A DNA stretch of 64,000 bases from Melampsora larici-populina 98AG31 (taxonomy: Eukaryota > Basidiomycota > Pucciniomycetes > Pucciniales > Melampsoraceae). The stretch is from assembly GCF_000204055.1 (NCBI RefSeq), contig NW_006768769.1, forward strand, positions 1,586,855-1,650,854. Direction: 5' to 3'. Below are positions 12,658-24,471 of this stretch, one piece after another; position 1 is the stretch's first letter; every line of letters starts with the position of its first letter. The notes beneath the pieces are model-generated. The model saw only the letters and a list, made by a program, of their open reading frames with translations. It did not search any database and was not told the origin of the DNA. The translations under genes were made by a program, and so were the position numbers.

Positions 12658-13255
12658 GATTACAAAGAATTTCAATAATATAGATTATTAGGTGAGATGG
12701 ATGAGCTGAAAGGTAAGAGTGAATGTATACGCTGAAATGATGGGATGGGAGTGACTCTCTTGTAGAACCACTCGAAGGGTCCTTCTTATAGAAACAAGTG
12801 GGTGAGAGAGTAAGCCTGACCAAGGAGCTCATCTGTGGCTGTGCAGTCTTGTCCCGCGCGCAGCCGTAGAACGACCTCTCACATCTTATGAGGCGACAAG
12901 GTGTCCCAGGAGTCATTTGATCAAAATTACAGGATCAAGTCAAAAGAAAACTCCAGGAGTCACTGTCCAGAGTTCACGGTCTGAGCATGTGGGCCGAGCG
13001 CAATGGATGACAGCTTCTTTTCTTCCGAGTGACATTTATTGCTTAAAAGAAGGGCTGTGTCTGCAGGCGGCAATATGATTCTTCCTGATTCTTCTCATGT
13101 CGATCTCCCGAATCCGAAAACTTGTGTTGTACAGGTCAGCTTTTCCCTTGGCGGGACAGGTTTGGTGTTCGGCGAGAGCACCATGCAGCCTCATGCAGCC
13201 TTGCTGCGCTCGAAGCGTGCGAGACGCAGCGGGGTTGCTTACATACATATTTGAT
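12658..13255. other. Upstream region of the 86-aa secreted protein; no other gene
   Basis: Short frames on both strands at 13036-13254 overlap each other and lack support. The sequence at about 13.12-13.25 kb is GC-richer and abuts the transposon-like element starting at 13259. Confidence 0.35.
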
Positions 13256-13544
13256 TAAGAGCATCTCCTATCGTTCGAGTAAATTTACAGTAAATTTTCT
13301 GTACATACTCACTCGGTACAGTATCATTAGATACAGAACAGTGGATTTCCACTATCGTTGCTTTATCTCAAACAAAGTACAGTATGTACAGTACAGAAAC
13401 CCCTTGCTCCCACTATCGTGCATTTGGTACAAAAACTGCAAATCTCACACTTGGGGTCTCAAAAACTTATGGTTGAAAATTGTTCAAACATCCATTTGAA
13501 AGGAATCAGTTTGCAAAGAACACAACTGATCTGATAACAATTGA

Positions 13545-13686
13545 GTTCAAAGCAATCACTTTGAAAACGAGATGATTGGTTTGAGAAAGATTGATTTGAG
13601 AACGATTGATTTTAAAACAATCGGTTCAAAAACGATCAATGTGAAAGCGATCGATTTGAAAATGAGAAAGTTGAAAATGATCGAAT
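13545..13686. repeat. Degenerate 15-bp minisatellite
   Basis: About nine diverged copies in tandem of a unit like TTTGAGAACGATTGA. Read on the minus strand it gives a five-residue repeat of the LKSIV type, but this frame has no other gene support. Confidence 0.65.
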
Positions 13687-14124
13687 AAGAAAACAAATGT
13701 TTTATGAACATGACCATTTGAAGACAAATGATCAAAAAAGACGAATTCACAAGATGTGATAGGTACCAAAACCTCAAAAATGGTGTTTGTGATGTACATA
13801 CAGGTGTAGTGGGATAGAGTGGTGTAACGGGCACCTTATTAGGGGCTTACGTTAACGCTATTTCCGGCTTAGGAAGATGGTCTTTAATCCAGATATGGGT
13901 TAAGTGATTGAAAGGGGATCTTAGACGTGTTTGAGAGTAATAATAGAATAAGGTATGTTATTGTATTATTAAAGATCAAATGAGAATAAGATGATAAACT
14001 ATTATTAAAGGATGAGAATAATAATGAAACTATCCAAAAAGGATCTGAGTAATGAAAAGAAGTATCTGAAGTCTGAGGAATACAACAAAGATAGAAGAAA
14101 GTGTTCCTTATAAGGGAACTACAA

Positions 14125-14720
14125 TAGGGACTGGGCGAAGTTCGGACGAGCACAGGATTTTGCCACCTGAATTAGCGCAAGTATAGCAAGGAAGTTGTCC
14201 GAAGAGATTTAAACAGGAGGAACATATCACTGACCTTTCGCATGTCCAAGTGCCCCGTTCAAAATCTCATTGGGATGACAAAGCTGAGTCCGGGTTCATT
14301 CCCAAGGCCATATTCCCACAGACCTGATTGCTTGCTCAACTTCTATAGGATGTTCCAACGTCTATCTCGCAAGGGGTTCTTCATGAGGACCCCAACCCAA
14401 AGGTACAAACTTCCTTTTCGGGCTCCCCCGTGGGCACCACCACCGGAGAGCTCAGGGCCACAGCCTTATCTGTGAAAGGTATATCAGGCAATCCTGATGC
14501 GGTCAGCCTAAGGCTTTTGGCTGAGGAGTAGGAAGTTTTGGATTGGAGAGCCCATCAGATGATGGCAACCGGCTATGCGCCACCCTATTTTTTTTAGTCT
14601 CATGAAGTTGACTAATAAAAATAGGGAATTTTGATATTGATTCAACAGGGGCTGGATTGCTTGCGATAGTATTTCAACTACGGTTGAATTGGATTTTTGC
14701 AGTGCTTCGCCCAGTCCCTA
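14125..14720. mobile_element. Nested inverted-repeat element with TA target duplication
   Basis: Inside the larger element. It begins GGGACTGGGCGAAG (14127) and ends with the exact reverse complement (14718), giving 14-bp terminal inverted repeats around 592 bp, with TA on each side. TA flanks suggest a Tc1/mariner/pogo-mobilised MITE. The only internal frame (14242-14475, 77 aa) shows no transposase features. Confidence 0.55.
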
Positions 14721-15138
14721 ATAGATGGCTAGATGCCCTGATGGCCGGCTATGATAAAGGCCGGTATTACAAGTGGTACACCATTCTAATAGGCTTGTAC
14801 ATAAGATGGCGGATACAGTTGTAGAATGTACAGATCGTATTACAAGTATGAGGATCTGTATGTGGACTAAGATGTATGCTAGCTAAGTAGCCCTGCTACA
14901 GTGGGACTGTGATTTTGAGGATGTTGTATGATCAGCTCGGTAGAAGTCGAGCATATTTGCAGATACCGACCTCTGCAGAATCGGTAGAGGCCCAGTACAT
15001 TTACTGGACCTCTACAGAATTTCTGCTGATTCTGTAGGTACCGATGTGTGTTTTTGACACGATTGGGGATTTTGACCCTCGGTACGGTAAAATTTACCGT
15101 ACCGAAGGCGTTTACCGAGACGATAGGAGATGCTCTAA

Positions 15139-15861
15139 GCTTAACAAAGTCCCACGCTCGCCGCGCAAGGCTGAGGCCGCAGGCGAGTGAGGGACTGATG
15201 ACAAACTTGCACAAACTCATTGCTCACTGTAAGATTTTTTGCAGGAGCTTCCTTAAAAAAAACCGGAACAAGTTATGGGGGGTATTACTGGGACCCCCTA
15301 ACATTTGGGTCCAGGGGCCGGGGCCGAGGCCGGGCTGTGATCATGACTAGACTGGAGCAACTGTACCGTTGTGGGCTTTGGAAACACTGGTAATCCTTTG
15401 GTTATCTTGATGCATGGAAACATAAAAATTATCCAAAATCCAAAAAGGAGGATGCAGTCGACATCACAGGATATCTCAAAAGAGAAATTCTTCCAACTGA
15501 CCAGATTTTCTTTTCAAAAAAATGTAGGTAATCCAACAGCCAAAAAGACAACAGACTTTTTTGTCCAAGACTCACAAAGAAAAACAGCGCCAGATAATCT
15601 GGAGAACTCTTAGACCGGTGTAAGAAATCCACAAGGTAAACCAATCAACTAGAAGCTGGAATTTCTTGTCATGCTTTTTAAATAGAGGAGCGACAAAAAA
15701 TGTTGGGGTCTTTCTTAAATCATGTATATAATACATTCTTCAGGTCAATAAAGCTGAACAAATTGTGAATGAAGTTGAAAAATTAAACAAATAAAGATTA
15801 ATTGAAAGAAAAAATTGAGAAAACAAGTTGTAAATCAAGATTGAAATCCGCGCTAAACTCT
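15139..15861. other. Intergenic, nothing recognised
   Basis: Contains overlapping short frames on both strands at about 15.37-15.64 kb without support, and a GC-rich patch at 15.29-15.34 kb next to the transposon end. Confidence 0.4.
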
Positions 15862-16208
15862 TCAAAGAGATGAATTGCAAGATTGTTGAGGTCTGTCGAA
15901 AATTCTACCGCCAAAACTCATAAAAACTTGTGAATTTTTCATACTTTGAACAGTCAAATTCGATCGGTTCATCAGAATCAAGTTCAAGAGTGAAGTGTAT
16001 GAAAGGAAATAAAATCTCACTCTATAAACTCTTGTTTTGATATCTGGCATTCGTTTGGTAGTGCAAAAGCAGAAGAGACTGTTCAGATAGAAAATGTTGA
16101 AAGTTTTAGTTGGAAAAATTCCATGTTCTGATTTTGCATGGACAAAAACAACTTACAGGTTAACATTATTTGAAAGAAAATGGCGAAGTTGATCATTGAG
16201 TAATTCAT
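15862..16208 (-). CDS. Small secreted protein, left member of a divergent pair (63 aa)
   Basis: Three exons: 16157-16208, 16021-16078 and 15862-15943, with intron phases 1 and 2, closing in frame at TGA. The signal peptide MNYSMINFAIFFQIMLTFSS is split by intron 1, with predicted cleavage after SAFA so the mature chain starts LPNECQISKQ. Two cysteines remain in about 40 mature residues. The structure (about 17 signal codons, phase-1 intron inside the signal, a short second exon, phase-2 intron, third exon of about 27 codons) matches the plus-strand gene at 17147-17482, which starts 938 bp away in the opposite direction. Function unknown; the exon model is hand-built. Confidence 0.5.
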
Positions 16209-17146
16209 CTTGAACGATTGTTGGATAAAGAGTGTGAAGTGTTCTAAAGAATTGATTATAGTAGATTGGAGGATGATGACGAAGTCTTTGATGTTGGTTT
16301 AATGAGATATTCAGAAAAGAAGCACAAGAAGCCGATAAAGATAGATGTATTTATAATCCTTGTCCAGCGGAGTAAGTCGCCAGCATTGAACATTCGAGAG
16401 GTTCCCCTATTTTGACCCAGACTAGAATCATACGAGATGGGAAGTCGAGAGTACCTCATGGGGAGGCGAGAGTACCTCATGGGGAGGCGAATGGCTTGGT
16501 TCGAGAATACCGAAAAGCATTGATAGGATCAATCTGCTTCTCAAGCACAAATCCTGGAGGAATTGAAACATGGTATCAAATCGATTTTGTGTGTTGAACA
16601 CGAACCATAAACTTCATTGAAGTGTTGGGCGAGCTGGTCAAGGGGCTGTCAATCAATCGTTGTGATCCAATTTCCAAGCCATCATCTCTTGATTATAACG
16701 CGCTCAGCCAAAGTTGAAATATATCGCAGCCTACATACCTGAAGAATGAAGTCAACTATCAGGCTGGAGCGCTTCAAGCCATTTGAAGTGTAGATGCATT
16801 GAACGTTGAAGTGATCTAATCAAATCTAAAGAGCTCGAACTCAAATTAGAACATGAACTGGACCTCAACTAACCTTACCACTTAGTATTCCCTCATGAGC
16901 CGTTTCTCTCCTTTGGCCTGTCTACTATCAGAAACCCGATCGCAATACAAGCTCTTAATCCTGCCATCTTTCATAGCTTCTTTTTCATATAAAATGTCCA
17001 TCAATTCCATAGAATCTGAGGATATTTCCACCATCCTCCTCACCTTCACACCCAATCCAAAACCTTAATTCACCTTTCATTTAATAAATATCAACACCTA
17101 TAAACTACTTTTCTTAAAATTCAACAAGAAACATAATCAAACAAAG
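16209..17146. promoter_or_regulatory. Shared upstream region between two divergent secreted-protein genes
   Basis: 938 bp separate the start codons. It holds a perfect 21-bp tandem duplication at 16446-16487. A minus-strand frame at 16256-16480 runs through that duplication and is not supported as a gene. An AT-rich leader before 17147 is consistent with a 5' UTR. Confidence 0.35.
16446..16487. repeat. Perfect 21-bp tandem duplication
   Basis: CGAGAGTACCTCATGGGGAG plus one G occurs twice without a gap, in the region between the two divergent secreted-protein genes. Confidence 0.85.
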
Positions 17147-17482
17147 ATGCAATTCACAATCTTAATTTCGATTTTCTTCAACAGTTGAGTTTGATTGATT
17201 ATCTGCAAAAATACTAAACACGAACATTCACTTACTCGAGTCTCTTCTTTTACGTTTTTCACAGTTGTTTTGATCTCTGCTTTACCTCAACGTAACTTAC
17301 CTGATGTAGTAGAGGATGTTCTTGAGTAAGTCAAGATTCATTTTCAGCAAACCCTGACCAAAGATATTGATGATGCATTTCCTTATTTTAGCACTCAGAA
17401 TCCGCTCTCTACATTAGGACATGATGTCTCTCCTTTTATTCCGGATCAATCTCAATCTCAATCCCCATCTTTATCTGATTAG
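17147..17482 (+). CDS. Small secreted protein, right member of a divergent pair (62 aa)
   Basis: Three exons: 17147-17183, 17265-17325 and 17392-17482, with intron phases 1 and 2, ending at TAG. The signal MQFTILISIFFNIVLISA is split by intron 1, with predicted cleavage before LPQRNLPDVV. The mature chain is acidic, Ser/Gln/Pro-rich (DQSQSQSPSLSD at the end) and has no cysteine. Sequence similarity to the minus-strand partner is low except for the LP start after the signal, but exon sizes and both intron phases agree, so common descent by inverted duplication is plausible. Function unknown. Confidence 0.55.
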
Positions 17483-19080
17483 ACTTCTACTTCATGGGAC
17501 TTTCAATGGGTTTTACAGCTCTTTTTCTTGAATTGTCATCCAGTTTTCCAGAAACACTTCGGTATCTAATATATCCTACTTCTACATTTATTCAATCACA
17601 TTTTCGAGTTTCTGATTCTTTTCATAAATTTAGAATTTGTTACCGGCATGTAGTCTTAATAACATTTTGAGATCTCTTTTATGATTTGATGAGTTTACTT
17701 TAATATGCATGTATCGCTAGCATTAAATTATCAGAATTTTGGCTCACAGTCTGCAGGTAATGATAAAACATCGACCATTGCAAATTGCTAGAAACATCTT
17801 ATAAAGACCACTGTGACAGATACCATCCATGGCAGTAGCAACACAACAGAAAAAAATGCTTGTGACTTTTTAGTTGAAGCATATCGTTCTTGATTTGAAG
17901 TAGGTTATAAACCTCCTGTAGGGCTGATTCAGATTCAGATTCCTTTTGCCAGAGCTCACTACAGTCATGTCTTTCTTTGCCTCTTTTACAAGACGGGTTT
18001 GGAATTGGTCGGCTTTTAGAGATAAGTGGGTCGATTTCAAACGGTGGGTTAGCGAGTGTATTTTATTCAGAAGTCTGAGCCCTGCGTGAACGGTCTAACA
18101 ATTCTATTGCAAAAAAACCGTTATACCCATTGATACAATGGAACAACTTGGTTCTCTTAGCTCATCCCCCTGCTGAGTACACGCGGAGGTATAATCGTTA
18201 AAAATTGGATGCCCAACACGTTGATATCCTCGTGAAGAGTCCCCTGCGCGTAAGGAGGCTCCTTCTGGCTCCTCCGACCCTGAAACAGTGGCCAGAGAGG
18301 CCTAGCGAAATCTTGTACCATCAGATACTCCATGTGTTCAATTGTACTCGTAGATTTGCTACTTCAGCTGGTTGGTAAGTACAAACTCTTTTTGAAGGAG
18401 ATAAAGGATCAAAAAGAACTTTTCAATCTGGTTAAGCTTATCCTTAACTAAACCCCTAAAATGAGATGATTTTAGAATAAGTTGACATCCCATCTTGAAG
18501 GCTTTTTGTCACAAAATGATGATCTCAAACCAGCATAGCTTTTGTTCATCGTTTCCCTCACTGGTTGTTTCCCTATACTACAAGAGAGTTTTTGAAAGGT
18601 TTCTGAGAGAACTTCCTGTAATAGCACCTATATGTCTTCCCTTTAATCCCTTTCAGCTCGACTTAACCGTAATCACAACTGACATATCTCTCAAATTTGA
18701 ACGTCTATCAGGACTACAATGTTCAAAATCAAAAGTTGGAAGAGGCTCATTGAAGCTGAAGTTCACGCGTTCAAATGCTTGGAAAGCCTTTTGGATACTT
18801 GATAAATCTCAAGAAAAGACACTTGTGAGATCTCAATAGCCAAGTTGGAAAAGTCAACCGGTTCTTGTGATCATACTTCATCATCTTTGTAAAAAGCTGA
18901 TCCAATTAATTTCTATATATCTTCCAAGCTTGCATGGCTTCTCAGTCATTATCACATACTTTCAAGTATATCTTCTCTCAAAGAAAACACCCATCAATCC
19001 AAGAATATATCATCTTCCTCACTTCTAGCTCTAACCATCCCAAAGCACTCCAAACATAAATCTCATAAACATAAATTACA
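17483..19080. other. Intergenic region, one weak frame
   Basis: A plus-strand frame at 18495-18839 (114 aa) has no signal peptide, domain or splice support. A short hairpin-forming stretch (AGGAGGCTCC / GGCTCCTCC) lies near 18255-18280. The end of the interval (about 19.0 kb) looks like a 5' UTR for the next gene. Confidence 0.4.
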
Positions 19081-19644
19081 ATGAGCCTTTCACGTAAATA
19101 TCAATCTTCCTTCTCTCCTGAGAGTATAGCTAACAACATATCCGGTGGAAACTATGCGGGGTCAGATTCAGGTAATCAGTCCTTCTATGATCAATCTGAA
19201 CAATCAAAAACAAGTTCAAAAAGAACCTCTAATTCTAATCAAGTTGGAATCTTTAGCCAAAAAATTGAATCATATATTGTCCAATACCATCAAATACATA
19301 AACCATGTGTAAGACATAACAACCCCAAATATCATGAAAATCCAACTAATTTCACTAACTCATCAAGAGATCAAAAAGAATTTATAGAAAAAGATTACAA
19401 ACTTGAGAATAATCTATTGATCACAAAAGAAAATGTGATGATGATTTTAATGAGAGAAGAACCTATGAAGTTTGAAAAGTTTTTAAAATTCTTTGAATAT
19501 GAATTATTAAAATTTAAAGGTAAGTATCAAATGATGATGATTTTAAAGAAAATTGGGTATTTAAATGAAGATAATTTATTGATATTAGATGAAAATGGAT
19601 TTGAAGCAAATCATAATCAAAATCAAGAATCTTTTGATGATTAA
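19081..19644 (+). CDS. Hypothetical protein, low-complexity (187 aa)
   Basis: Single exon from ATG to TAA. The first about 95 residues are Ser/Asn/Gln-rich and likely disordered. The last about 80 are Lys/Glu/Leu-rich and helical, with phrases such as EPMKFEKFLKFFEYELLKFK. No signal peptide or known domain is recognised. The long open frame in very AT-rich DNA, the matching codon style and the A-rich leader directly before the ATG favour a real gene. The C-terminal part could be a small helical interaction module; this is a guess. Confidence 0.5.
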   Translation: MSLSRKYQSSFSPESIANNISGGNYAGSDSGNQSFYDQSEQSKTSSKRTSNSNQVGIFSQKIESYIVQYHQIHKPCVRHNNPKYHENPTNFTNSSRDQKEFIEKDYKLENNLLITKENVMMILMREEPMKFEKFLKFFEYELLKFKGKYQMMMILKKIGYLNEDNLLILDENGFEANHNQNQESFDD

Positions 19645-20670
19645 AATCAAAGGAATCAATTGGATTCAAATCACAGGTGTAGAACAATTGATTTAGTTTT
19701 TTTTAAGATCTCTGAACCATTTTGGTTTTTTCGGTGGATAATTTCTGTTTTCAAGGGTATAACAAATTACATTTAAGAAAAAACAAAACTTTACTTGTAT
19801 ATAAGACTCAATTCTTCTACTTTTTTTAATGTACCATAATCCTGTGTGATGAACTTGATGAGCTTATTAATTAGTAGTTTCCTTCTTTTTCTTTTGAAAT
19901 TTGGAAAATTCACCGAAATCAATGATATCACATCGTCTTTCTGGTCCATGAACCACCGTGCCATGAACTGACTTCATGCTCAAGTTGCTATTGACACATC
20001 CCCAAAAATAAGAAATAAAAAGTCCCTAATCAAACCCAACCCGCCGGCTTAGCCTGATATATCTCTTTGAAGACAAATTCTCGACCTTCTTGAAGGCGTA
20101 CTTGTTCTTTCACAGATGATTCTTTTCCTATCACTAAGATGTCTTGTTATGTACTCACACCCTAAATATCAAGTGTCTTGAAAAACAAAAGTCAAACCTT
20201 TAATTTTCTTAAGTTTCTCATCTGTTAACTGATCAACTTTTCTTTTGTTCTAAGGATCTTTTTTGAAATAATTCATTAGGCTTGACTCTTATCAATCAAA
20301 GAAGAAAATAGAAATGAATAATTATTTCAAAACCAATTAATTTTTTTTATCATGAAAATAAGAAGAAGGAAAATAATGTACGATCAACTATGTTCAATCA
20401 AACTATGTACTCAAAGTGATAATGATGATGATATTGATACCACATCCATTTAAAAAACCTACAAGTCCAAGTTTATAACTGCCTTTTACTATCTTGTACC
20501 AAATAATCTAAGATCACCTCGAAATAGCGTTCTAGTTTCCTTTTACCTGAATCTCATATTCTAAACATTTCCTCGTAGCCTGATTAGTAAGAATATCCAA
20601 AGAAGTTTTCTACAAGAGACAATAAATAAATCTACAACTTACAAAGTATGATAATGTAGTATATAAACTC
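19645..20670. other. Intergenic, nothing recognised
   Basis: Between the convergent ends of the 187-aa and 100-aa genes. AT-rich, no long frames and no inverted or direct repeat noticed. Confidence 0.4.
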
Positions 20671-20973
20671 TTATTTTAATGTGTCTACCACAAGAATTTG
20701 AGCATCAGGATCGAATTTTCTAGCCCAATAATCACCTTTTCCAATCTTAAAACTTTGAATCTTAGATTCTTTCTCTAAAATCAAGACATGATTCTCATCT
20801 TGATTTTTTCTAATAAGATGTATAACTTGATTCTTTTGATCAAAACTAACAGCGTGTCCCGAAGAACTGATCCGACCTGGACCAGTAAGTTCTTTGAGTT
20901 TGATCCATTTGGTACTTTGAAGATTATTGAAAGCTTTAATATTATTTAAAACATTTATCATCATGATCATCAT
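20671..20973 (-). CDS. Hypothetical small protein (100 aa)
   Basis: Single open frame starting with several methionines (MMIMMINVLNNIKAF) and ending ILVVDTLK. The middle, with KELTGPGRISSSGHAVSFDQ, then charged beta-like segments and GDYWARKFDPDA, has the composition of a folded protein rather than random AT-rich sequence. No signal peptide. I do not recognise the family. It could also be the last exon of a longer gene, since an acceptor-like AG lies just upstream of the first methionine. Confidence 0.4.
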   Translation of the reverse strand: MMIMMINVLNNIKAFNNLQSTKWIKLKELTGPGRISSSGHAVSFDQKNQVIHLIRKNQDENHVLILEKESKIQSFKIGKGDYWARKFDPDAQILVVDTLK

Positions 20974-22123
20974 TATACTTATGATTCTTATTCTCTGGGG
21001 GGTTTAGTTGGATAGGTTTGGGTTCAGTTTAGTGTTGATCATTCGAAGGAACTTTGAAGTTTAAACTCACTACTTGTCTGATTAACATTTTCGATCGGAG
21101 TGATTCAAGTTATGAGCTTTACTTTCCTTAAGGGTAAAAAGAATGTTCTCATCAATTAGTCTATGATCATCGTGTTTTGAACTCTACGGAAAGAAGGACA
21201 AAACAAATTGATGAACCTACTATGTAGTACTGTTGAGTAAAGCTTCTAAATATAAAATTATAATTCCTTGGATTAGATTGTGCAAAGGAATGATAAAATA
21301 CTATGCTTTGAAAGAAGAGACAATAAAGTTGAATGAAGAACAAAAAAGAGACGTATGAAAATAAATCCAAAGTATCTTGACTTACTTTCTTTTATCTTTA
21401 GAACTTGCATTAGATCCTAAAATCTCTATCCATTCCCACTTACATAATCAAAGATCTTCTTCTCTAAACATTGAACTAAACCTCAAACATTCAAAGAACC
21501 AAAAGTAATACATAAGACTCATCCAACTGCTTCCAAATGTTTCACTCGAATTTATATCAATATGTATAATTGAATCTTCTATCAACCTGCATAAGATCAA
21601 ACTCTTGATGATACCTTTCATGCCTTTACTCCAATCTCCTACTTATCTTATCTTATCTTATCTTAGTCCGGTCTTCTCTTTAACTCCTCATAATAATATT
21701 GAATCAGATCTTTTACTTTTTTTAGTTTTCACATTCAAGTTTCTTTGAACCTCGGGTTTTCATTCTAGATCTTGAAGCAAAGGCTTCTGTATACAAGAAG
21801 CAATCAAACCCTGCAAAACAAACACGTTAGATTGAGAGAGATTTCTTCGGGTACAAAGACTTAATAGAAGTCTATATGTATATAGCATCATTCTCTTCTT
21901 ATCAAAACTTTTACTTTATTGAAATATGATTGCAAAAAAAAACAAGTGCTCAAACAAAAAAAAGACCAAACAAATACAAAACCAAAGAAAAAAAGAATCA
22001 AGTTGTTAAAAAATAAACTCAAAAGAAAAACATTACGTGATCCCATAGCTGATCAAACCTAAAAACCAATGTCAATCTCTCAACACAAAACCAATCAAAT
22101 CCATCACTCTTTGTGTTGGGTGT
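20974..22123. other. Intergenic region and VMA13 3' end
   Basis: No supported gene. A pentanucleotide run of TTATC/CTTAT units lies at about 21643-21665, and A-rich runs at 21.93-22.05 kb lie just past the VMA13 stop. Confidence 0.4.
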
Positions 22124-24320
22124 TCATAAAACCCAAGGTTGACTAATCAATTGTTGTACACTAACAAGTGCCCAATACTTTACATCTGGATTCGAATGAT
22201 TCATTAAATTCATCACCGAACTTTTAGCTCCTAATCTTTGTGCGATCCTAAATCCAATTGAAATTGAATCCAAAGAAAAAAAAAGTCAGAAAAGTAGAAG
22301 AAAGAAGAAAAGGATTAATCAAATCAATCGATTTATTAACTTACATCTTTCCTGTATCACAATATTTAACATATTTAGATAAATCATTAGCTGCAACTGC
22401 TAATACGATCGGATCTTCTGATTCAGATAAAAGTCTAATAAGTGTTCTATAAAGAAAAAAAAACCAAAAATCAATCCATGATCAGATCAGCTAAGACTCA
22501 ATCTATCTAAAAAGCCTTTTGGGATTCATCTCTTACTTCAATTGTTGATAATCTTTTCCATTTAACTTATCAGCATTCTCGGTCCAAAACTCATCAGAAG
22601 TATGAGGTGGAGACCAATGAAGTAAGCCAGACTCCAACTCAGTAGAATATTCATCATAGGTTCTGTACGATATTAAAAGAATCAAGTCAAAGTGAATCCC
22701 AAAGAAAAGAGACTCGATAATTTCAATGGAACTGTCAACTTACGTCATTCTAGCTTTAGCTTCTTGTAATTGTTCTTTAAGCCATTGTAAATCTTCTTTT
22801 AATTCTTCATCTGACCATTTACGACTAGCAAGGTTTTGGATCAATGGAAGACTTCCTGTAACTAACATAGGTCCGATATTTGCTTCTGAAGCTTTGGTTA
22901 CCAAATTCTTTTGAACAAAAAAACCAGTCAGAAAAACACGAATTAAAAAGATGTCAAATCTAAGATTGTAAGGCTTACTCTGAAAGTAGCTACTAGTACT
23001 CGAATCACTTTTTCTTTGACTGCAACTCGAGTTAATTCAATTAGAGATGGTAGCACATTATACTTTCTAAAATCAGAAGAACCCAAGAAAGAAAAACATG
23101 AGATCTATGTTAAGCCACCGCAGAGATTTCGAAAGAAACGAAACACTTTCAACATACTTGTTTAGATTTCTGGCAATTTCATCATCAAAACTTAAAAGCC
23201 AAAAACAAAATCCAACTTGATACTGCATCTGTGCATTTAATTTACTACCCACTTTCACAAGTTTAGTTAAACTGAAAAGAAATTCAAACAAGTTTATAAT
23301 GTAAGAACGATTTGATATGTTTTCATACAAACCAAGTTGAGAGAGAGAGAGAGAGAAAAGAAAAAGAAGAAAACTAACCTAGATAATAAACCACTTTGAG
23401 CCGAACGAGAATTAGAAGGAGTAGGATTAGATTTATCTTTGGAGCTTTCTGAAGGGTTTTCAGATTGCCAAAGTGTTTGACGAATGCTAGGTTGTCTTAA
23501 AACATGATCAAGACATTGGATACCGATTTCTTGTTCATTAAGATCATTAGATTGAACAAGTTGATCGATTCCAGGAAGAATAGCTCGAGAAGCTTGAGAA
23601 GGTGGTGATGGATCTGCTCTAGATGATCATATACATACAAGATTTTAGTGAAGGATGAAATGGGTTGACTTTAACTTGAACTTTACTTACCCAATTAAGC
23701 TTCCCAGGATCGTGATGGATTTGATACGAATATAAATATCGGATGAATCTTTATGTTTTGAGATACTTAAGTATGATGTAGTAGAATCAGATGGGTTCAA
23801 TTTTCGAAGTAAATCACTACGTTCCTCGTGTTCTAAATCCAAATATATGATCGATCGAGACATCAGCACGAGATGGAAATTAAGACCAAGAAATCCAATC
23901 CGAACTGACCATTTAAAAAATCTCCAATATGTACCAGAATGACTTGAAGACAATCAGTTCTAGTTAAACTAGAAAGTAATCTGAGGTACAATCCCATATA
24001 GGTCTCTGGGTTCTATAACCACCAAAAGATTTAGTGTTATCCTAAGACACCTTATCCAATCAAACTTCACTTACTCCTTCCCAAACACTTTCTCTTTTAA
24101 TCTTTTGAGTACCCGAAACAGCTTGAAGTAAAGTTAAATCATCAACTGATAGTAATGAAGCACGTTGGTAACCCTAGATGATAAGATTGTGATGGGTCAA
24201 GGATCAGTGGTTGTGAAAGTGATCTTATTAGTTTATGATCAGACCTACCTCCCAGGATATTTCTTTGAGTCTGATTCTATAGTCTTGTTCTTCGAGCCAT
24301 GCATTGTGAAAAGTGGTCAT
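22124..24320 (-). CDS. VMA13: V-type proton ATPase subunit H
   Basis: Eleven exons, all in phase: 24249-24320, 24075-24173, 23910-24012, 23691-23832, 23379-23618, 23158-23271, 22979-23066, 22744-22907, 22537-22662, 22345-22446 and 22124-22247, giving 457 aa, a usual size for the family. Diagnostic blocks are ISWEGYQRASLLSVDD at the N-terminus, LLHWSPPHTSDEFWTENADK before the C-terminal domain and LGAKSSVMNLMNHSNPDVKY at the end. Subunit H is the armadillo-like regulatory part of the V1 sector on vacuole/endosome membranes, needed for activity and for silencing free V1. The ATG at 24320 is chosen because upstream in-frame sequence to 24425 is mainly a Thr-encoding GTG/CAC repeat. It is divergent from GLN4. 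Confidence 0.93.
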
Positions 24321-24471
24321 TGTGAGTGAGTAGGTTGTAGTATGAGTGGTGGTGGTGGTGGTGAATTGAGTGTCAAGAATCCAATTGAGAATGGTCATCA
24401 AGGCTACAGTGAAGTCCCGAGTCATTTACTCGGGTCATCTTGCTCCGAATGTCGGGGCTTGAATAAGAGTG

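Larger units (their letters stand above)
13256..15138. mobile_element. Non-autonomous DNA transposon, TAA target duplication, PIF/Harbinger-like termini
   Basis: The element runs from 13259 to 15135 (1877 bp). It begins GAGCATCTCCTATCGT and ends with its reverse complement, a perfect 16-bp terminal inverted repeat. TAA directly flanks both ends (13256-13258 and 15136-15138). A three-base TWA duplication and a GAGCATCTCC-like end resemble PIF/Harbinger-type elements. No transposase frame is seen, and internal sequence near both ends is partly complementary (GGTAAATTT-type blocks). Another element is nested inside. Confidence 0.6.

Noticed and set aside
16256..16480. 74-aa minus-strand frame with MRYSRLP repeats
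   Set aside because: The repeat comes from the 21-bp tandem duplication and the frame lies upstream of the better-supported spliced secreted-protein gene.
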